Positions 34,600 to 46,656 are shown, counted from the first letter of the stretch. The stretch is 64,000 nt of DNA from Obelidium mucronatum (GCA_025765595.1 JAIVFH010000008.1:434001-498000), one strand, 5' to 3'. Notes: generated by a model from the letters alone, not told the origin. Made by a program: numbers and translations.

Positions 34600-36002
34600 T
34601 TACTTGCGAAACCACTGCTTCTTTTTGTTGGCTATGCTACTCGAATTTGGTATGAAGATACAAGGTGTTGAACCAATCACGACGGGCGGTACGTGTCCCT
34701 TGGCAATAAGAGCCGTCGCGCCGGGGAGTATGATAAGTTTGTTGATACAAACGGCTTTAGTTCCTTGTGATATTTCGGCAGATGATGCAATATTAATTAC
34801 TGGCTCAATCGACAAGGGCTTTGGAGATCAAAATGGTTCAGTGAATTCTGGAAAAAAAACAAGAAAAAAAAAAAGACTGTACCACAGGCCGTCGTAGGTT
34901 TCCCGTTTCTTGAATATTTAACCGGGCGGACGCCAAAATTCTCGTTGATCTACCAGTAATCCTCCGAACGCTTGTTACTGACTCTGCACTCTCTGAATGA
35001 ACTACCCCTCTTCCAGCACCAGCCGCAGCACCACCAGCAGCACCGCCAACAACACTACTCCTTGCAACCCCTCGCTTCTTCATAATCTGCTGCACAACTT
35101 CCTCAGGTACACTCATTTCAACTTTGTAGAAGGGCGGCGGCAGTTTTGGAAGCGGTTGCGTCTCACTGCTGGCGAGATTCCTTCGCAGCCGGGCAACGTT
35201 TTCGCGTGTTCGATGAATCAAGTACAGAATCAAACTTGTGAGAAGTAAAGAGAGGCCAGTGATTGTCATGATTGAGTTTTCATCGAATCCAGGTTTGAGG
35301 TTTGGAATGAAACCACCCCCACCACCGCCGCCGCCGCCGCCTCCATTGCCGCTGCCCCCGCCTCCAACACCGCTTCCAACGAGAGATGAAAATACAGGCG
35401 ACGGAGTGAGAAGAACTGTGAGGCTGAATGTGATTGGGCCGTCAATGGATTGATTTGGATTCGATATCCTCAGTGTGTAAGGGCCAGAGTATCTGTTTCG
35501 ATCCGTGGCGGGGATAAAAATGTACGGAGAATTTGATTCGTTTGAATAGATGGAGGAGGGACGGACTGAGAGCATTGAGATATTCAACGGCGCGTATGGT
35601 GAGGTTGCTGTTGTGAGACTGATGAGGATATCGTATGTTGGGTAGTCGCATGTAAACTGATAGTCTTTGGAGTCGCCTGTTCCAATGAGGAGACTTGATA
35701 CGGTTTGGTTGACGCTGATGGATGAAACTGCTTCCAGGCGTTAGCGAGGGATAACTATCATATGATGGTGCCAAAAAAATTGTATTCATCATACCTGCCG
35801 AGCATTTAGATAGTGAACTGGTTGAATTTTTGAGTGATGATGGGCACTGCGAGGATGTTGCATCTTTGAAGGCACATGAATCTCCACACCAGGAGCAGTA
35901 AGGCCGTGAAATACAATCCTGGCACCAATAGAACGAGTTTTTGCACCAGTTTTTAGCTATTGAAAAGTGGTGTGACGTGTTACAAACAGAATCAAAGTAA
36001 AG

Positions 36003-36079
<77 letters not shown>

Positions 36080-37058
36080 CGACACTCGTCTCGCAACTGA
36101 TCCGAAGGCCCCGTAACAGACGGTATATCAAGAGTAACCATATCATTCAGAAAGACTCCATTCATGCCACCAAAGACAACAACCTGGTTTCCCCGAACAA
36201 TCAGACTATGGCCCTTCCTTCGAACAAACAGACTCGACGGAACGTCAACGTATGACCACGTCTGACAAGACAAGTCGTAAAACTGAAACTGTTGTGAAAA
36301 GCATGGGATGTTGTTGTCGCTTGTGCTTGTGAGTGTTGTGGGGTACCCGCCCCAAATAACCATCGTATCCGAGTTTAATGGAGATGGAAAAGATTGCGCG
36401 TAGGACATGGATTGTTCGAAAGGTTGAGGTGGTCCGTTGTACCAAATATTGGCGTCGATTTGGAATTGTAGTGTTGGTTGAAATGGCGATTCTGCAAATC
36501 TGTATCCACCAGTGAAGAAAAGCGAGTTGGTGGCGTTATGGTATACTCCAGTGGGTCCCCATGAAGGAAATGGAGAATTTGGTAAGATTTTCCATGCAAA
36601 GGTATCTAATTTGTTGTCGTTTGTTTTGAGTGTGCGATAGTTCAAAACACCGTCTTTTCAATTGAACTCAACTCAAATCCAAGACAAACAGCATCCTCGA
36701 AAGTTCAAATGATTGCGCCAACGGAATATACCCACCATAAACATACAACCTAGGTTTTTTGGGCGTATTCACAAAAACATAGGCGGCGCCTTCAAACATT
36801 GGGGGATATTCTCCTGTTGTTTGTATAACGTTCCATTTGTTGCTATCTACCAGAACAGATAAGTGTTGCATACGAAAGGGATGAACAAAAAAAATCTGTA
36901 TAAAAGTAAAATCACGTTGGGTAGCTACCAATATTATAAGTCCACAGCATATCCGAGTCTTCGGCGGTTGTTACGCCGCCATACAAGTACATGGTTGTGT
37001 TCATCATGAACGTTGTATGCGCAAATCTGAATGTATCGTTATGAAATCAACATAAATC

Positions 37059-37105
<47 letters not shown>

Positions 37106-38266
37106 GCACCTTTCTGCTGGCGCCAAAGTTCCGCGCTCTGGTTGACGAAAAGTCCATTTCAACGATGCTGTATTTTGGAAAAATCCAGGGTGATGAAAAA
37201 AAAAAAAAAAAAAAAGAATTGCCCAACCCGCGATTCAAACGAAATCACTTACTAAAGTTATAAATTAAAATGTCATTGAGCATCTCAGAATACGAGTTGA
37301 GAGTATGACCGGCTGTGATTATCATAAGATCTCGCGTTGAATCGTAAACAGCGGAATGTAGCTCTCGCGGTACGAATCGAGTTCTATTGAAGCGACCTAT
37401 ATGAATACATTGTTACTATAAGTGCCGAGGTGATTTAAGAAGAAAAAAAAATCAAGTGTTATACTTTGTTGACAAAATGGACCGCTGTGGAATTCATCGC
37501 AATCACAAGTCCCCTTGACACAGGAACCACCGCCATTGCAATCGGAATTTTCCTTGCAGACTTCATTTGCAGCTATTTTTAATAATAAAAAATCAACCAG
37601 TTGGTGAGAGCTTTGTGTATAATTCATTCCTGGAGGGAGGGAGGGGGGAAACTCACGAACAAAGTTGAACACGGCCAAAAACCCTCTCCTCGTCACAGCA
37701 CCATCGCTCTTGAACTGAATCACAAAGTTATTCAAAGACGACACAAAGACATCCGAGTATCCGAAAACAGCGCTTCGATTCCCACAAAACTGGCCCACAA
37801 GATTTGTGGCTGTGACTGTGCCATCAAACACGAAAACAAAGTCCCAACCACATTCGGTATCAATGAATGCAAAGTCAACCTTTGAAAGTAATATTTATAA
37901 TGATGAGGGGGGGGGGTTTTGGGGGGTGTGTGGGTTGATCGTTTGATCTTTGGAAAAACTCACCACCGACACGTAACCAGGAGGCCCTCGAAACACCCAC
38001 TGACACGCCATATTATTCTGATACGTCATATTAAGCCGCGATAGCGATCCATCGTCGTTTGAATTTGCCGCAATCACTCCATTCAACTGTGCCGATGGAA
38101 TCGTGTAGCTTCCGCGACAGTGTCCTGTTCCTTGCGGTGGGGCCCATTGCAGATTTTTGATTGAGTTTGCATCAGTTTGGAGTTGCATTGTTTGTGTCGT
38201 TGATAGAATCAGAATCAAAAAGATCCGACAGAGTATTCTTCTTGAGGAGCATTGAAATGTTGCCAT
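34600..38266 (-). CDS. Attractin-like single-pass receptor (CUB, EGF, Kelch, PSI, TM)
   Basis: Large membrane protein read from the ATG at 38266. In order: a signal peptide (ILCRIFLILILSTT), a CUB domain (38120-37650), an EGF-like module CKENSDCNGGGSCVKGTCDC (37545-37480), Kelch repeats with FTGGYRF and VVFGGMNGVFLNDMV (about 37000-36100), a PSI-like cysteine-rich stretch (CSWCGDSC, 35900), a beta-rich region, then one membrane helix (IMTITGLSLLLTSLILYLI, about 35250) and a cytosolic tail. The final exon (about 34817-34600) reads PLSIEPVIN, like the SIEP motif in the attractin tail. About ten short introns are inferred; one holds a long CA repeat and another a 44-base A run. The architecture is that of attractin/MEGF8 relatives. 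The ligand is unknown. The extracellular Gly-rich run is near 35330. Confidence 0.8.
36004..36078. repeat. (CA)n microsatellite, about 37 units
   Basis: An uninterrupted CA dinucleotide run lies in an intron of the attractin-like gene, close to the 3' splice site of that intron on the minus strand, where it reads as GT repeats. It should be length-variable. Confidence 0.95.
37060..37103. repeat. Homopolymer A run of 44 bases
   Basis: An unbroken run of A at 37060-37103 in an intron of the attractin-like gene (poly-T on the coding strand). A second run of about 20 A lies at 37197-37215. Lengths from sequencing are unreliable in such runs. Confidence 0.9.
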
Positions 38267-38449
38267 AGGAATGTTTTTTTTTCCAAAATAGGTTTGTCAC
38301 CATGAAATAAAAACAACAATAACAAGATGTGATATACACAATATTTTGGTAGATATACACGCAATTTTATATATATAAAGTTGTTAAAGCAAATGATGTG
38401 GAAAATATATAAATTAAGTATAACAAGTAGTTGTGGGTGTTCTTTCGAC

Positions 38450-38763
38450 TCAAAAGTCAATAACTGCTGCATTGAATGGCGCCGTTCTGGCTGGTGTAGG
38501 GGTAGGCGTGATGCAATCAAAGGCAAAAGTTTGCGTTACAGTCACAGTTACTGTTGGCAACGTAGTCACGATAGTGGTAGCCTCATTGATAATTGTCGTC
38601 GTGACGACAGTTGTAACAACTGGGAAAAAAAAAAGAATAGGAATGAGTTAAAAAAATAAATATAATGAAATTGAATCCAATTGATCCTACCAGCATTTCC
38701 TCCTGGGAGGGCATTGACAGTAGAAGTCGCAGCAAGGATGACAGCAAGGATTGGAGCAATCAT
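38450..38763 (-). CDS. Small secreted Thr/Val-rich protein, unknown function
   Basis: Exons 38763-38691 and 38619-38450 join in frame to 80 aa. Residues 1-18 (MIAPILAVILAATSTVNA) form a clear secretion signal. The mature part alternates Val and Thr (VVTTVVTTTII, TVTVTVTQTF), has one cysteine and ends PARTAPFNAAVIDF. I recognise no family. Size, signal and composition fit a wall-associated or adhesive small secreted protein, but that is inference. It is 183 bp upstream of the attractin-like start and on the same strand. Confidence 0.55.
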
Positions 38764-39122
38764 TTTCTTGGAGTTTTTTTTTTTTTTTTTTCTTTTTAAA
38801 CGACAGCGATAGGTCTTCATTTTTAACGTGTTTAGGTTGTTTGGCGGGAATAAGGGTTTTGGTGGCGGGGTTTAAGCGGGAACAGCTCAAAGAACCAAAT
38901 CCCGCCAAAAAAAAAAATTGAATTCCGAGTCCAGACGCCAATCAAATGTATTGAACTTATATATGGGGGACACATGATTTAAAATGATGCTCTCTAGTTT
39001 TATCCTCTCGTCTTTGTGATAAGACTTTTAACAATTTAAAGACCAAGATGAATTTGTGAGAATCGCGATTTGAGAAGACTCTGCAATTAAAAAAACCAGA
39101 TATTCTTTTAAACCCCCGCCCT
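38764..39122. promoter_or_regulatory. Intergenic region with A/T runs
   Basis: 359 bp between the small secreted protein gene and the end of the MFSD5-like gene, both minus strand. It has a 20-base T run at 38776-38790 and an imperfect inverted pair around GCGGGA/TCCCGC (38837-38907). No RNA gene or coding frame is supported. Confidence 0.35.
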
Positions 39123-40812
39123 TTATTGATCTTTTGCTACAGCAACATAATCACCCTTCACAGCACCCATCTGAACACCACCCCCTTCCTCATCACCATC
39201 CTCCTCATTCCTCGCCGGACTACCACCCCCCGCACCACCACCACCACCAACACGCCCACTCAACGACAACTGCAACACCAAACAAACCCAAACCAACCCC
39301 ACACAAACACTAAACACGACCGAATGCGACAAATTATGCGTCTCAAACAAAATAACACAAACAATCAAGTTCAACGGGATCCGGAAGATATTCATGACGC
39401 TGGAGCGGACTGCTTCGGGGATGTAATTGGACCGGACTGTTGACATGGCGGGGAAGTAGAGGCCGACGCAGAATTCGTAGAGGTTGAAGGAGAGGAAGAG
39501 GTGGTGTTCGTTGTGCTTTGAGTTAAGAGATAGAGAGTGTGGGAGAAAGAGAGAGAAGAAGAAGAAGAAGAGTGTGAGGTTGTGTGTTTGTATACGTAAA
39601 AAAAAAAAATTTGATCAAAGGAAAGCTTACTTGGAAAGCAATAATACACAAAAAGGCCACAGCCGCGATCCCCAAACACAAATGCAAAATCGCATCCGCC
39701 TTCCATTTCAACCCCCCAATCAAGAAACTAAAAACAATACTTCCCATCATGGTTGAAACCATGAAGGAAGCAAAAATGATTCCGTAAGGGATCACGCTTC
39801 CCTTCTTGACAACCGCTTCTACAGCCACGCTCCACATGAATATGAAAATGTACATTCCGCCTTCAAAGAGGGATTGTGTCATTCCTGTGGCAAACATTGC
39901 AAAGTCGTTGCGGATGACTGTGAAGCCGTCGATTAGGGAGCCGAATGTTCCGTTGTCGTTTGTGTGCTGGAGTTTGTGTAAAGAAGATTTAAAACAAAAA
40001 GAATACAATAGAATAAAAAAAAAAGAATACATACACTTTGAGATCCATAGTTTTCATTCCAAGTACCCATCACAACCACAGCCGACAAGACAAACACCAT
40101 GATGGCCATCACAAAAGGAGAAACAAGACCAAACTTGTCGACAGTATGATTTGCAATGACACCACTCAGGATAGCGACGAACCCATTTCCAAAGGTTGTA
40201 TAGGCAAATGTGTCTGAAAGTTCAGCGTCGGAGAAACCTCTGGAAAAGTGTTCGCTGATCATCCAGGATTCAAAGACTGAGAATAAAAGAGATGTTGCGA
40301 TTCCACCGAGAATTCTTCCGAAAGCGAGAATGGCGAAATTGGGACTGAGTTTTGTTGCGCATGACAGGGAGTAGGTGATTGCAAACACATAGGACAAGTT
40401 ACGTCTGCCGCTGCAATTATTATTTTGAATAAGAGTTAGTGGACGATGACTCGAGATCATGAGAATGAGTCAATGCACCACTCAACTATTTATCTGCCAT
40501 GGAGCCAATCAAAGTCCCAAATACGGCCGATGACAGGAAGCCAAACACAAACAGCTGGCCAATGGCACCAACCGAGTATCCGTACGATCGATACAGAGCA
40601 TAGAGGTAGGGGCCCTGCAGCCAGTCTCCAAACATGTTGAGCAGGTAAACGACAAGAAAGTTGCGTCTGAAGGAAGCCAGTCTGGCCTCGGTCTTTGTGT
40701 CTGCGGGAGAATTGCGGGACAGTTGCTTCAGCAGCCAAGAGCGGTTCTGGAGGACAACCGCCACTGCACAGGAGACACAGAGAATGGCCAGCGTGTCATT
40801 GTAGAAAGACAT
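39123..40812 (-). CDS. MFSD5/MOT2-like molybdate-type transporter of the MFS
   Basis: Exons 40812-40487, 40410-40035, 39966-39631 and 39515-39123 join to 476 aa with about 12 membrane segments. The family signatures are NMFGDWLQGPYLYALY in the first helices, ADK|YGRRNLSY across intron 1 at the MFS loop 2-3 motif, and RSNYIPEAVRSSVMNIFRIP late in the protein. These fit the MFSD5/MOT2 group, whose algal member carries molybdate. The C-terminal tail is Gly- and acid-rich and not conserved. The start is 18 bp from the end of the upstream squalene-cyclase-like gene on the same strand, which is unusually tight. Confidence 0.85.
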
Positions 40813-40830
40813 TTTTTATTGAGTGTTTCA

Positions 40831-41829
40831 TCAGTGCAATTTATTCTCGGCCACCACTGCCACTGGCAAACCAAACCACTTGAGCACACGCAGGGCACGC
40901 AGGGTAACAGCCGCCGATGGCATCCCTGCTCCCTCGTGGGTTGTGAGCCACGTGCGACCCGGGAGCTCAAAGTCCAGCGGCCACTTTCCGTCCAACTGCC
41001 GCTTGCCAGCGACCAGATCGACCGCTTCGCGCAGGCGGCAGTCGGGCCGCACAGCGTCAAACAGCGACGCGTCGCGGAAGTAGTCGAGGGCGCGCAGCAC
41101 GCTGTAGCGCCAGCGGCTGGGCGCCGAAAACTGAAGAAAATTTGCACTTGCGGCTTCGCCTGTTGACAGCCGCTTGAACAAATGCCGCGCGAGGAGAAAT
41201 TCCTGCGCCGCCGCGCGCGCCGCCCTGGACTCGGGCGTGCCGCCAGTGGCTTTTTCGAACTGCAGAAGACCCTCGAGGACGTTGATGGTCGAGTCGAACG
41301 ACGCGCGGGTCGACCCGTGGTGTCGCTCGCAGTTCCAGCCGCCTTCCGTCTGCTGCTCGCCAACAAGTCTTTCCACGAGCAGAGACACGTCTACGCCAAA
41401 GTACGCGCCGTCCGCAACAACCCGGCCATTGATGCATTCCTCTGTCTCTCCCTCAAAGTACACTCGTCCGCCATTCTCTTGGTCCCATCGGCAGTTGACT
41501 GCCAGCTTCTGGATCCTCTCTTGAACTGTGGGGGATGCTGGATCTAACCCCATTTCCCGTAGCTCGGAGAGTACGGAAAAAGTCGCAGTGTATGGCTGTC
41601 CTTCTGCTTTCCAGTCCGCTGCAGTGAATCCTTTTGGGACAAAGGCGCCTCCTGCCCATTGGCCGTCCTCGTCTTGGTAAGACAGCAACTTGCTTCCCCA
41701 TCCTTCAAACTCTACTTTGCTACGCTCCTTCTGCCACTCGGATTCCGGCAAGTCCAGTAAATCTCGTTGTACTTGCCAGCGAATGGATGGATCGGCAGCA
41801 AGCAGCCATTCAATGATCGGATCTTTCAT
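40831..41829 (-). CDS. Squalene-cyclase-like (terpenoid-cyclase toroid) protein of bacterial type
   Basis: Intronless, 332 aa, ATG at 41829. Repeated aromatic turns of QxxDGxW type (YQDEDGQWAGG, EQQTEGGWNCE, RQLDGKWPLD) mark an alpha/alpha toroid as in squalene-hopene cyclases and prenyltransferases. It has only one toroid and I see no DXDD motif, so classical cyclase activity is doubtful. Similar 300-350-aa proteins are annotated in bacteria as squalene cyclase or hypothetical. The GC content is visibly higher than in flanking genes, there is no intron, and the predicted protein starts near MKDPIIEWLLAADPSIRWQ. Together these suggest transfer from a bacterium. The function is unknown. Confidence 0.65.
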   Translation of the reverse strand: MKDPIIEWLLAADPSIRWQVQRDLLDLPESEWQKERSKVEFEGWGSKLLSYQDEDGQWAGGAFVPKGFTAADWKAEGQPYTATFSVLSELREMGLDPASPTVQERIQKLAVNCRWDQENGGRVYFEGETEECINGRVVADGAYFGVDVSLLVERLVGEQQTEGGWNCERHHGSTRASFDSTINVLEGLLQFEKATGGTPESRAARAAAQEFLLARHLFKRLSTGEAASANFLQFSAPSRWRYSVLRALDYFRDASLFDAVRPDCRLREAVDLVAGKRQLDGKWPLDFELPGRTWLTTHEGAGMPSAAVTLRALRVLKWFGLPVAVVAENKLH

Positions 41830-42326
41830 TTCTATTTTTTTTTATTTCGTTTTTTATTTCGTATTATTCACAATAACTCTTCCTTCTCATACGTACTTTG
41901 TGACTGCTCTACTTACATGCCATTAGACGAAAATAGATTCAGATGAATGCAGTAAAGACAGCGTGTGGCATGTTCAAAATTCAATTAAAGTGGCGTTCGA
42001 CCGAAAATAAGCCACCAAATTCATCAATCACCAGATCACCAACCCATCACCACACTGACAAATGCCTTCGGATGCTTGATAACTGACTCCCTTCAACCAA
42101 AAACAATGGGAATCGCATGGTACAAGCCAGAAACTCGGTCCGCCGACGGAACTCCTTCGATGCGGAACAAGGAGGTGCCTCTCAATCACGTTTATGTCAC
42201 AAGACCAGAGTCACGAGATGGCATCAGAAAATAATTCCATCAAACGGCTATATAACCGAGAGACTCCGGCCCTTCCCCCAACATCAAATCAGTTTCTTCT
42301 TTCAAACCTTTTCCCCTTGTTTCTCT
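41830..42326. promoter_or_regulatory. Divergent promoter region, squalene-cyclase-like / fungalysin D
   Basis: 497 bp between divergent starts. A TATATAA box at 42249-42255 lies about 75 bp upstream of the fungalysin D ATG. A frame open from 42117 runs into fungalysin D, but homology of the signal peptide sets the start at 42327. Nothing else is visible. Confidence 0.45.
42249..42255 (+). promoter_or_regulatory. TATA box of fungalysin D
   Basis: TATATAA, 72-78 bp upstream of the ATG at 42327, correctly placed for transcription start about 30 bp later. Pattern evidence only. Confidence 0.45.
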
Positions 42327-44815
42327 ATGCACTCCCCAAGCTTCTTCCTCGGTCTCTTGGCCATTGCCTCAACCGTCCAGGCTGGACCTGTGCAAAAGAC
42401 CAAGCCTTCCTTGCCAGGGTTCTATCAACCAGTTGCTTCCACTGTGGACGTTCCACCAACCCAGTCTTTCATTTCCACCACTTTGAATGCAAATGAAGCT
42501 GTTACCGCTGCCACAAACTTCCTCGTCTCGAGTCTCAACGTTGACAGCAGCGACGTTAAAGTCTCCAACTCGTAAGTCCAACCAAAAAAAAAAAAGCCCC
42601 TCTCTATTCTTGATTTCCCCTAACAATAATAACATAGTGTTTACTCTGCCGATGCCAAGACGTACCACATCCACTACACCGAAACCTTCCACGGCCTCCC
42701 CATCGCCAACGCAAACTCCAACGTCAACATTGACGCTTCCGGAAACATTCTCTCCATCCACCAATCGTTTGTGCCCGCCGAAATCAAGAACAAGGCTGTC
42801 CCCGTTGGAAAGCGTGATGCTCCCGTGATTCCCGTTCAACAGGCCGTTCTCAACTTTGCGGAAGCAAAAGGTTTAAAGACTACGGATAAGTTGACGGTTT
42901 CGAATAAGGGTGACAATAGCTTTACTGTTTCGGGGGCTTCGTTTGCATTGTCTCCGATCCGGGCTTCTGAAAAGTATTATCAGACTGCTTCGGGGTTGGT
43001 TCACGTTTGGGATATTAGTGTCGAGCAGAAGGATGTCTGGTAAAAAGTTTTCTCTTTGGTTGTGCCTTTTTGGGTTACTAATACTTACAAACAAAAAAAC
43101 AGGCAAAACGTGTTTGTCAACACTGAAAACGGAGAAATCGTTGGAGTTTCCAACTGGACCGCCGACTTCCAGGAAGGAACCGCCTCATCAGAAGCCCCCA
43201 TCCAACGCCGCGATGCCACCTCCGACTCCTCAAAAGCACCCACCCTCGTCGCCCGTGCCGCCAACGCCATCTACAACGCCATCCCCATTGGAAAACGCAA
43301 CCCTTCCCAAGACCAACTGGTTCAAATCAGCAACCCATCGAACCCAAACGCAAGTCCCAACGGCTGGCACAATGCCCGAAACGACTTGTCCGGAAACAAC
43401 GTCTACGTCCAATCGAACCCATCTTCGATTTCAAATGTGAATCAGCTCAAGAACTTGCCCAGACCTTCGAACGCGAATTTGGTCTTCAACTACCAGTTTG
43501 ATGCTGCCAAAGGTACAACTGACCAGCAGAACCGCGATGCCGCGTCGACCAATTTGTTTTACGTCAATAATGCTGTTCACGATATCTTTTACAACTTTGG
43601 GTTTACGGAGGCTGCTGGAAACTTCCAGGATGATAACTATGGGAAGGGCGGTGCTGGGAACGACGCTGTCGTTGCCACTTCGCAGGATGGATCTGGAACC
43701 AACAATGCGGATATGACTACTCCTCCAGATGGTCAGAACGGAAAGATGAGAATGTTTTTGATGACCTTGTCGACTCCAGGACGTGATGGAAGTTTGGAGA
43801 ATGATATCATCGTGAGTTTTTTTTTTTTTTTTTTTTTTTTGTTTTCTGATTTTAAAGCTGTTTTAACAACATATCAATATCTAAAAAGATTCACGAATAC
43901 GGTCACGGTCTTTCCAACCGTTTGACCGGCGGCCCAGCCAACTCCAACTGCCTACAAACCACAATCAGTGGAGGAATGGGTGAAGGATGGAGTGACGTTG
44001 TCGGATTCCTTTTATCCATGCCAGCCACCTACACCCGTAACAGCGATTACACCATGGGAGCCTGGGCCTTCAACAGACCCAACGGAATCCGTCAATACCC
44101 ATACTCCACCAGCTTAACCCGAAACAGACACCTCCTCTCTGACTTGAAGACACTCACTGAAGTACACGCAGTAGGTGAAATCTGGGCCACCGCACTGTAC
44201 GAAGTCCTCTGGAACATGGTGGACACCGCCGGGTTCACGGCCCCCGCGGATTTCATCAACAGCAGCAACGCTGGCACCGGTAACACGGCACTCCTCAAGC
44301 TTCTCATTGCGGCCATGAAGATCCAGCCATGTAACCCAGACATGTTCCAAGCCAGAAACGCTATTATTACGGCGGATAAGCAGTTGTATGCTGGGAAGTT
44401 TACTTGCGATATTTGGAAGGGTTTCGCAAAGAGAGGGTTGGGTGTTTCGGCGACGAGTAGTTATGTTGATAACTTTGATGTTCCGGCGGAGTGTAAGGGG
44501 GTTCAGCCAACTACTGTGAGAACAACTACCACTACTACGACTACTACTACTGCTGCTGCCACTACTACTAAGGCCGCTACTACTACTACTAAGGCTGGTA
44601 CCACTGTGGTTCCAACGACTGTCGTTCCAACCACCACCACCACTACTACCACCACCACGTCTGCTAAGCCAACCACGACCGCTTCTGGCTCTCTTGCTGG
44701 AAAGCCATGTACCAGTTTCGGTGCTAGTCAATGTTCTGGTGGAATCACTTACCAGTGCGCTTACTACAACTCTTCTAGCTTGACTTGGGGAGAATGGTAC
44801 AAGGGTGGATGCTGA
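42327..44815 (+). CDS. Fungalysin D, secreted M36 zinc metallopeptidase
   Basis: Exons 42327-42571, 42638-43039, 43103-43811 and 43889-44815 join to 760 aa. The signal peptide is MHSPSFFLGLLAIASTV. The propeptide and catalytic domain follow, with HEYGH at residues 454-458 and the glutamate ligand in MGEGWSD. A potential basic cleavage or processing region (RRDATSD, GKRNPS) lies before the mature enzyme. The linker is Thr-rich and the last 45 residues (GKPC-SFGASQC ... WYKGGC) are almost identical to fungalysin A, while the catalytic halves differ more. All three intron positions match A and B. The gene is followed after 175 bp by an MFSD1-like transporter on the same strand. Confidence 0.93.
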
Positions 44816-44990
44816 AGAGAAAAAGAGCCGCCTTTTCTTTTTTGAATGAACTGAAAAAAAAATTGAAGTAAAAAATAAAGATACTATGAGTTTTGAAGTA
44901 ACTATTATTGTGCTTTTACTTGAATGGGAATTTATTTTAGTATTTATTTTATTACTTATTTTATTATTTTATTATTTTTGGTTACATATT

Positions 44991-46656
44991 ATGAATGTTG
45001 TAATTCTCCTACTCGTCTGTCTCCTTCAATTCGGCAACTACTTTGCCTACGACGCTCCAGCGTCTTTGAATCTTCAACTCCAGAAACATCTTCATATGGA
45101 CTATAATGAGTGGCAGTACTGCTTGAACCTTTTGTTTGTGTTTTACTCGCTGCCAAACACGATTTTGCCGTTTTGGGGCGGGAAATTCACGGACCGGTTT
45201 GGATGCAGAGGTATGCTTGTTGTTTGTGGGGCTTTGAATTTGGGCGGGCAGGTGTTGGTGAATGTGGGGTTGGTTGTACGGAACATTCCTCTGGTCATGT
45301 TGGTCTGAGTTTTTTTTTTTTTTTTTTTTTTTGCTTACTTTGTTCAACCCGTAACCCAAACTGCCCGAATTAATTCTTAATCTCTCTCTTTTTATTAATT
45401 TGTAGGGTCGTTTATTGTTTGGCATTGGCGGGGAGAGTGTGAGTGTTGCTCAGGCTGTCATGATATCACATTGTTTTGAGGGAAAGAGTCTCCTGCTGGC
45501 TACATCCATGAGTTGAGTTTGTGAGTAAAAAAAAAAAAAAAGCATGGAGGCTATGTTTTCTTCTGTTTTTTTTTTTTTTTTTTTTTTATGGTCTGTTCTG
45601 TTCTCGATTGACTTTTTCCTACTTTATATCACAAAAAGGTGCCTTCTTTTCCAAACTGGGTTCGATCGTGAATGCTATTTTATCTCCTCTGATTGATCGC
45701 TATTTTGGAATCGAAACTGCAATCTTTGGAGCTACTCTTGCTTGCGCTCTCTCCTTCGCGGCGTCGGTTGTGCTGTTTGGAATGACTGGAGCATCAGTAC
45801 CATTGATCACAGCTCCAAGTCTTGCAGTTATTCCCGACGAAACTACGCCACTTCAAACGGGCGATACGATACCAAACCACCCCGCAGAGGAGGCAGAGAG
45901 TCTTGGAATACGTGAAACACTGTCACATTTGCCTGTCGCGTTTTGGGTGGTTTGCTTGGTATATACAATGTTCTGCGGCCCGTATTATTGCTTCAACAAT
46001 ACAGCGCTGGATTTCTTGGTTAGTAAATGGTATTTGAATGATACAGTTACAGCGGGACTCGCGATGAGGTTTGATCCTGCCTTTTTTTTATTTATTTATT
46101 TATTGCAACAGAAATACTTGGCATCGATACTTAAAAAAAATGATCTTCCAGCATTCCAGGAACCGTATCCACCGGCTTCCTAACAATCTGTGGATCTCTT
46201 TTGAACGCTGATTACCACGGATCAGTCATTCTACTCCTCAGTCTGATTACAATCACGGTTATCCACCTCCTTCTTGGATTCACACCAATCTCCCCAATTA
46301 TTCCATTCATTGGCCTTGGCGTGATGGGCGCCATTAATCTGACGCTGACGTACCCATTCGTCAACCGCATCATCAAGCGCCATGAACATACGCTGCGTAA
46401 TCCTGGATCTCGCGTGGCCGTGAAAATGTTGGGCGCCGCGTATGGAATCTGTGGATGTGCAATGAATTTGTCGTTGACATTGATTCCGCTCTGTGTGGCG
46501 TGGATATTAACGGCTAGTGCGGATGCGGGAGGAGGAGGAGTAGATGGGGATGGGTTGGTCAAGTGGAGTGTTTTGGAGGTTTTTTATTCGGTTTTGTCAG
46601 GGGTTGGGGTGGGTGGTGCTGTTTGGTTGGTTTTTGATGGAGTACAAGGAACATAG
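44991..46656 (+). CDS. MFSD1-like major facilitator transporter 1
   Basis: Multi-pass MFS protein related to MFSD1, a lysosomal dipeptide exporter in animals. The start is the ATG at 44991 (MNVVILLLVCLLQFGNYFAY) because it aligns with the paralogue at 50805. Exons run 44991-45294, 45406-45500, 45646-46071 and about 46157-46656. Joins read PLVM|LGRLLFGIGGES, S|AFFSKLGSIVNAI and M|SIPGTVSTG. Shared hallmarks of the pair are LSPLIDRYFGIE, CFNNTALDFLVSKWY and AAYGICGCAMNLSLTLIPLC. The acidic loop with TTPLQ is cytosolic or luminal. Intron 3 holds TTTA repeats. Confidence 0.72.

Noticed and set aside
36004..36078. CA repeat as part of a coding exon (Cys-Val repeat)
   Set aside because: It lies between Kelch and PSI exons and is best read as an intron.
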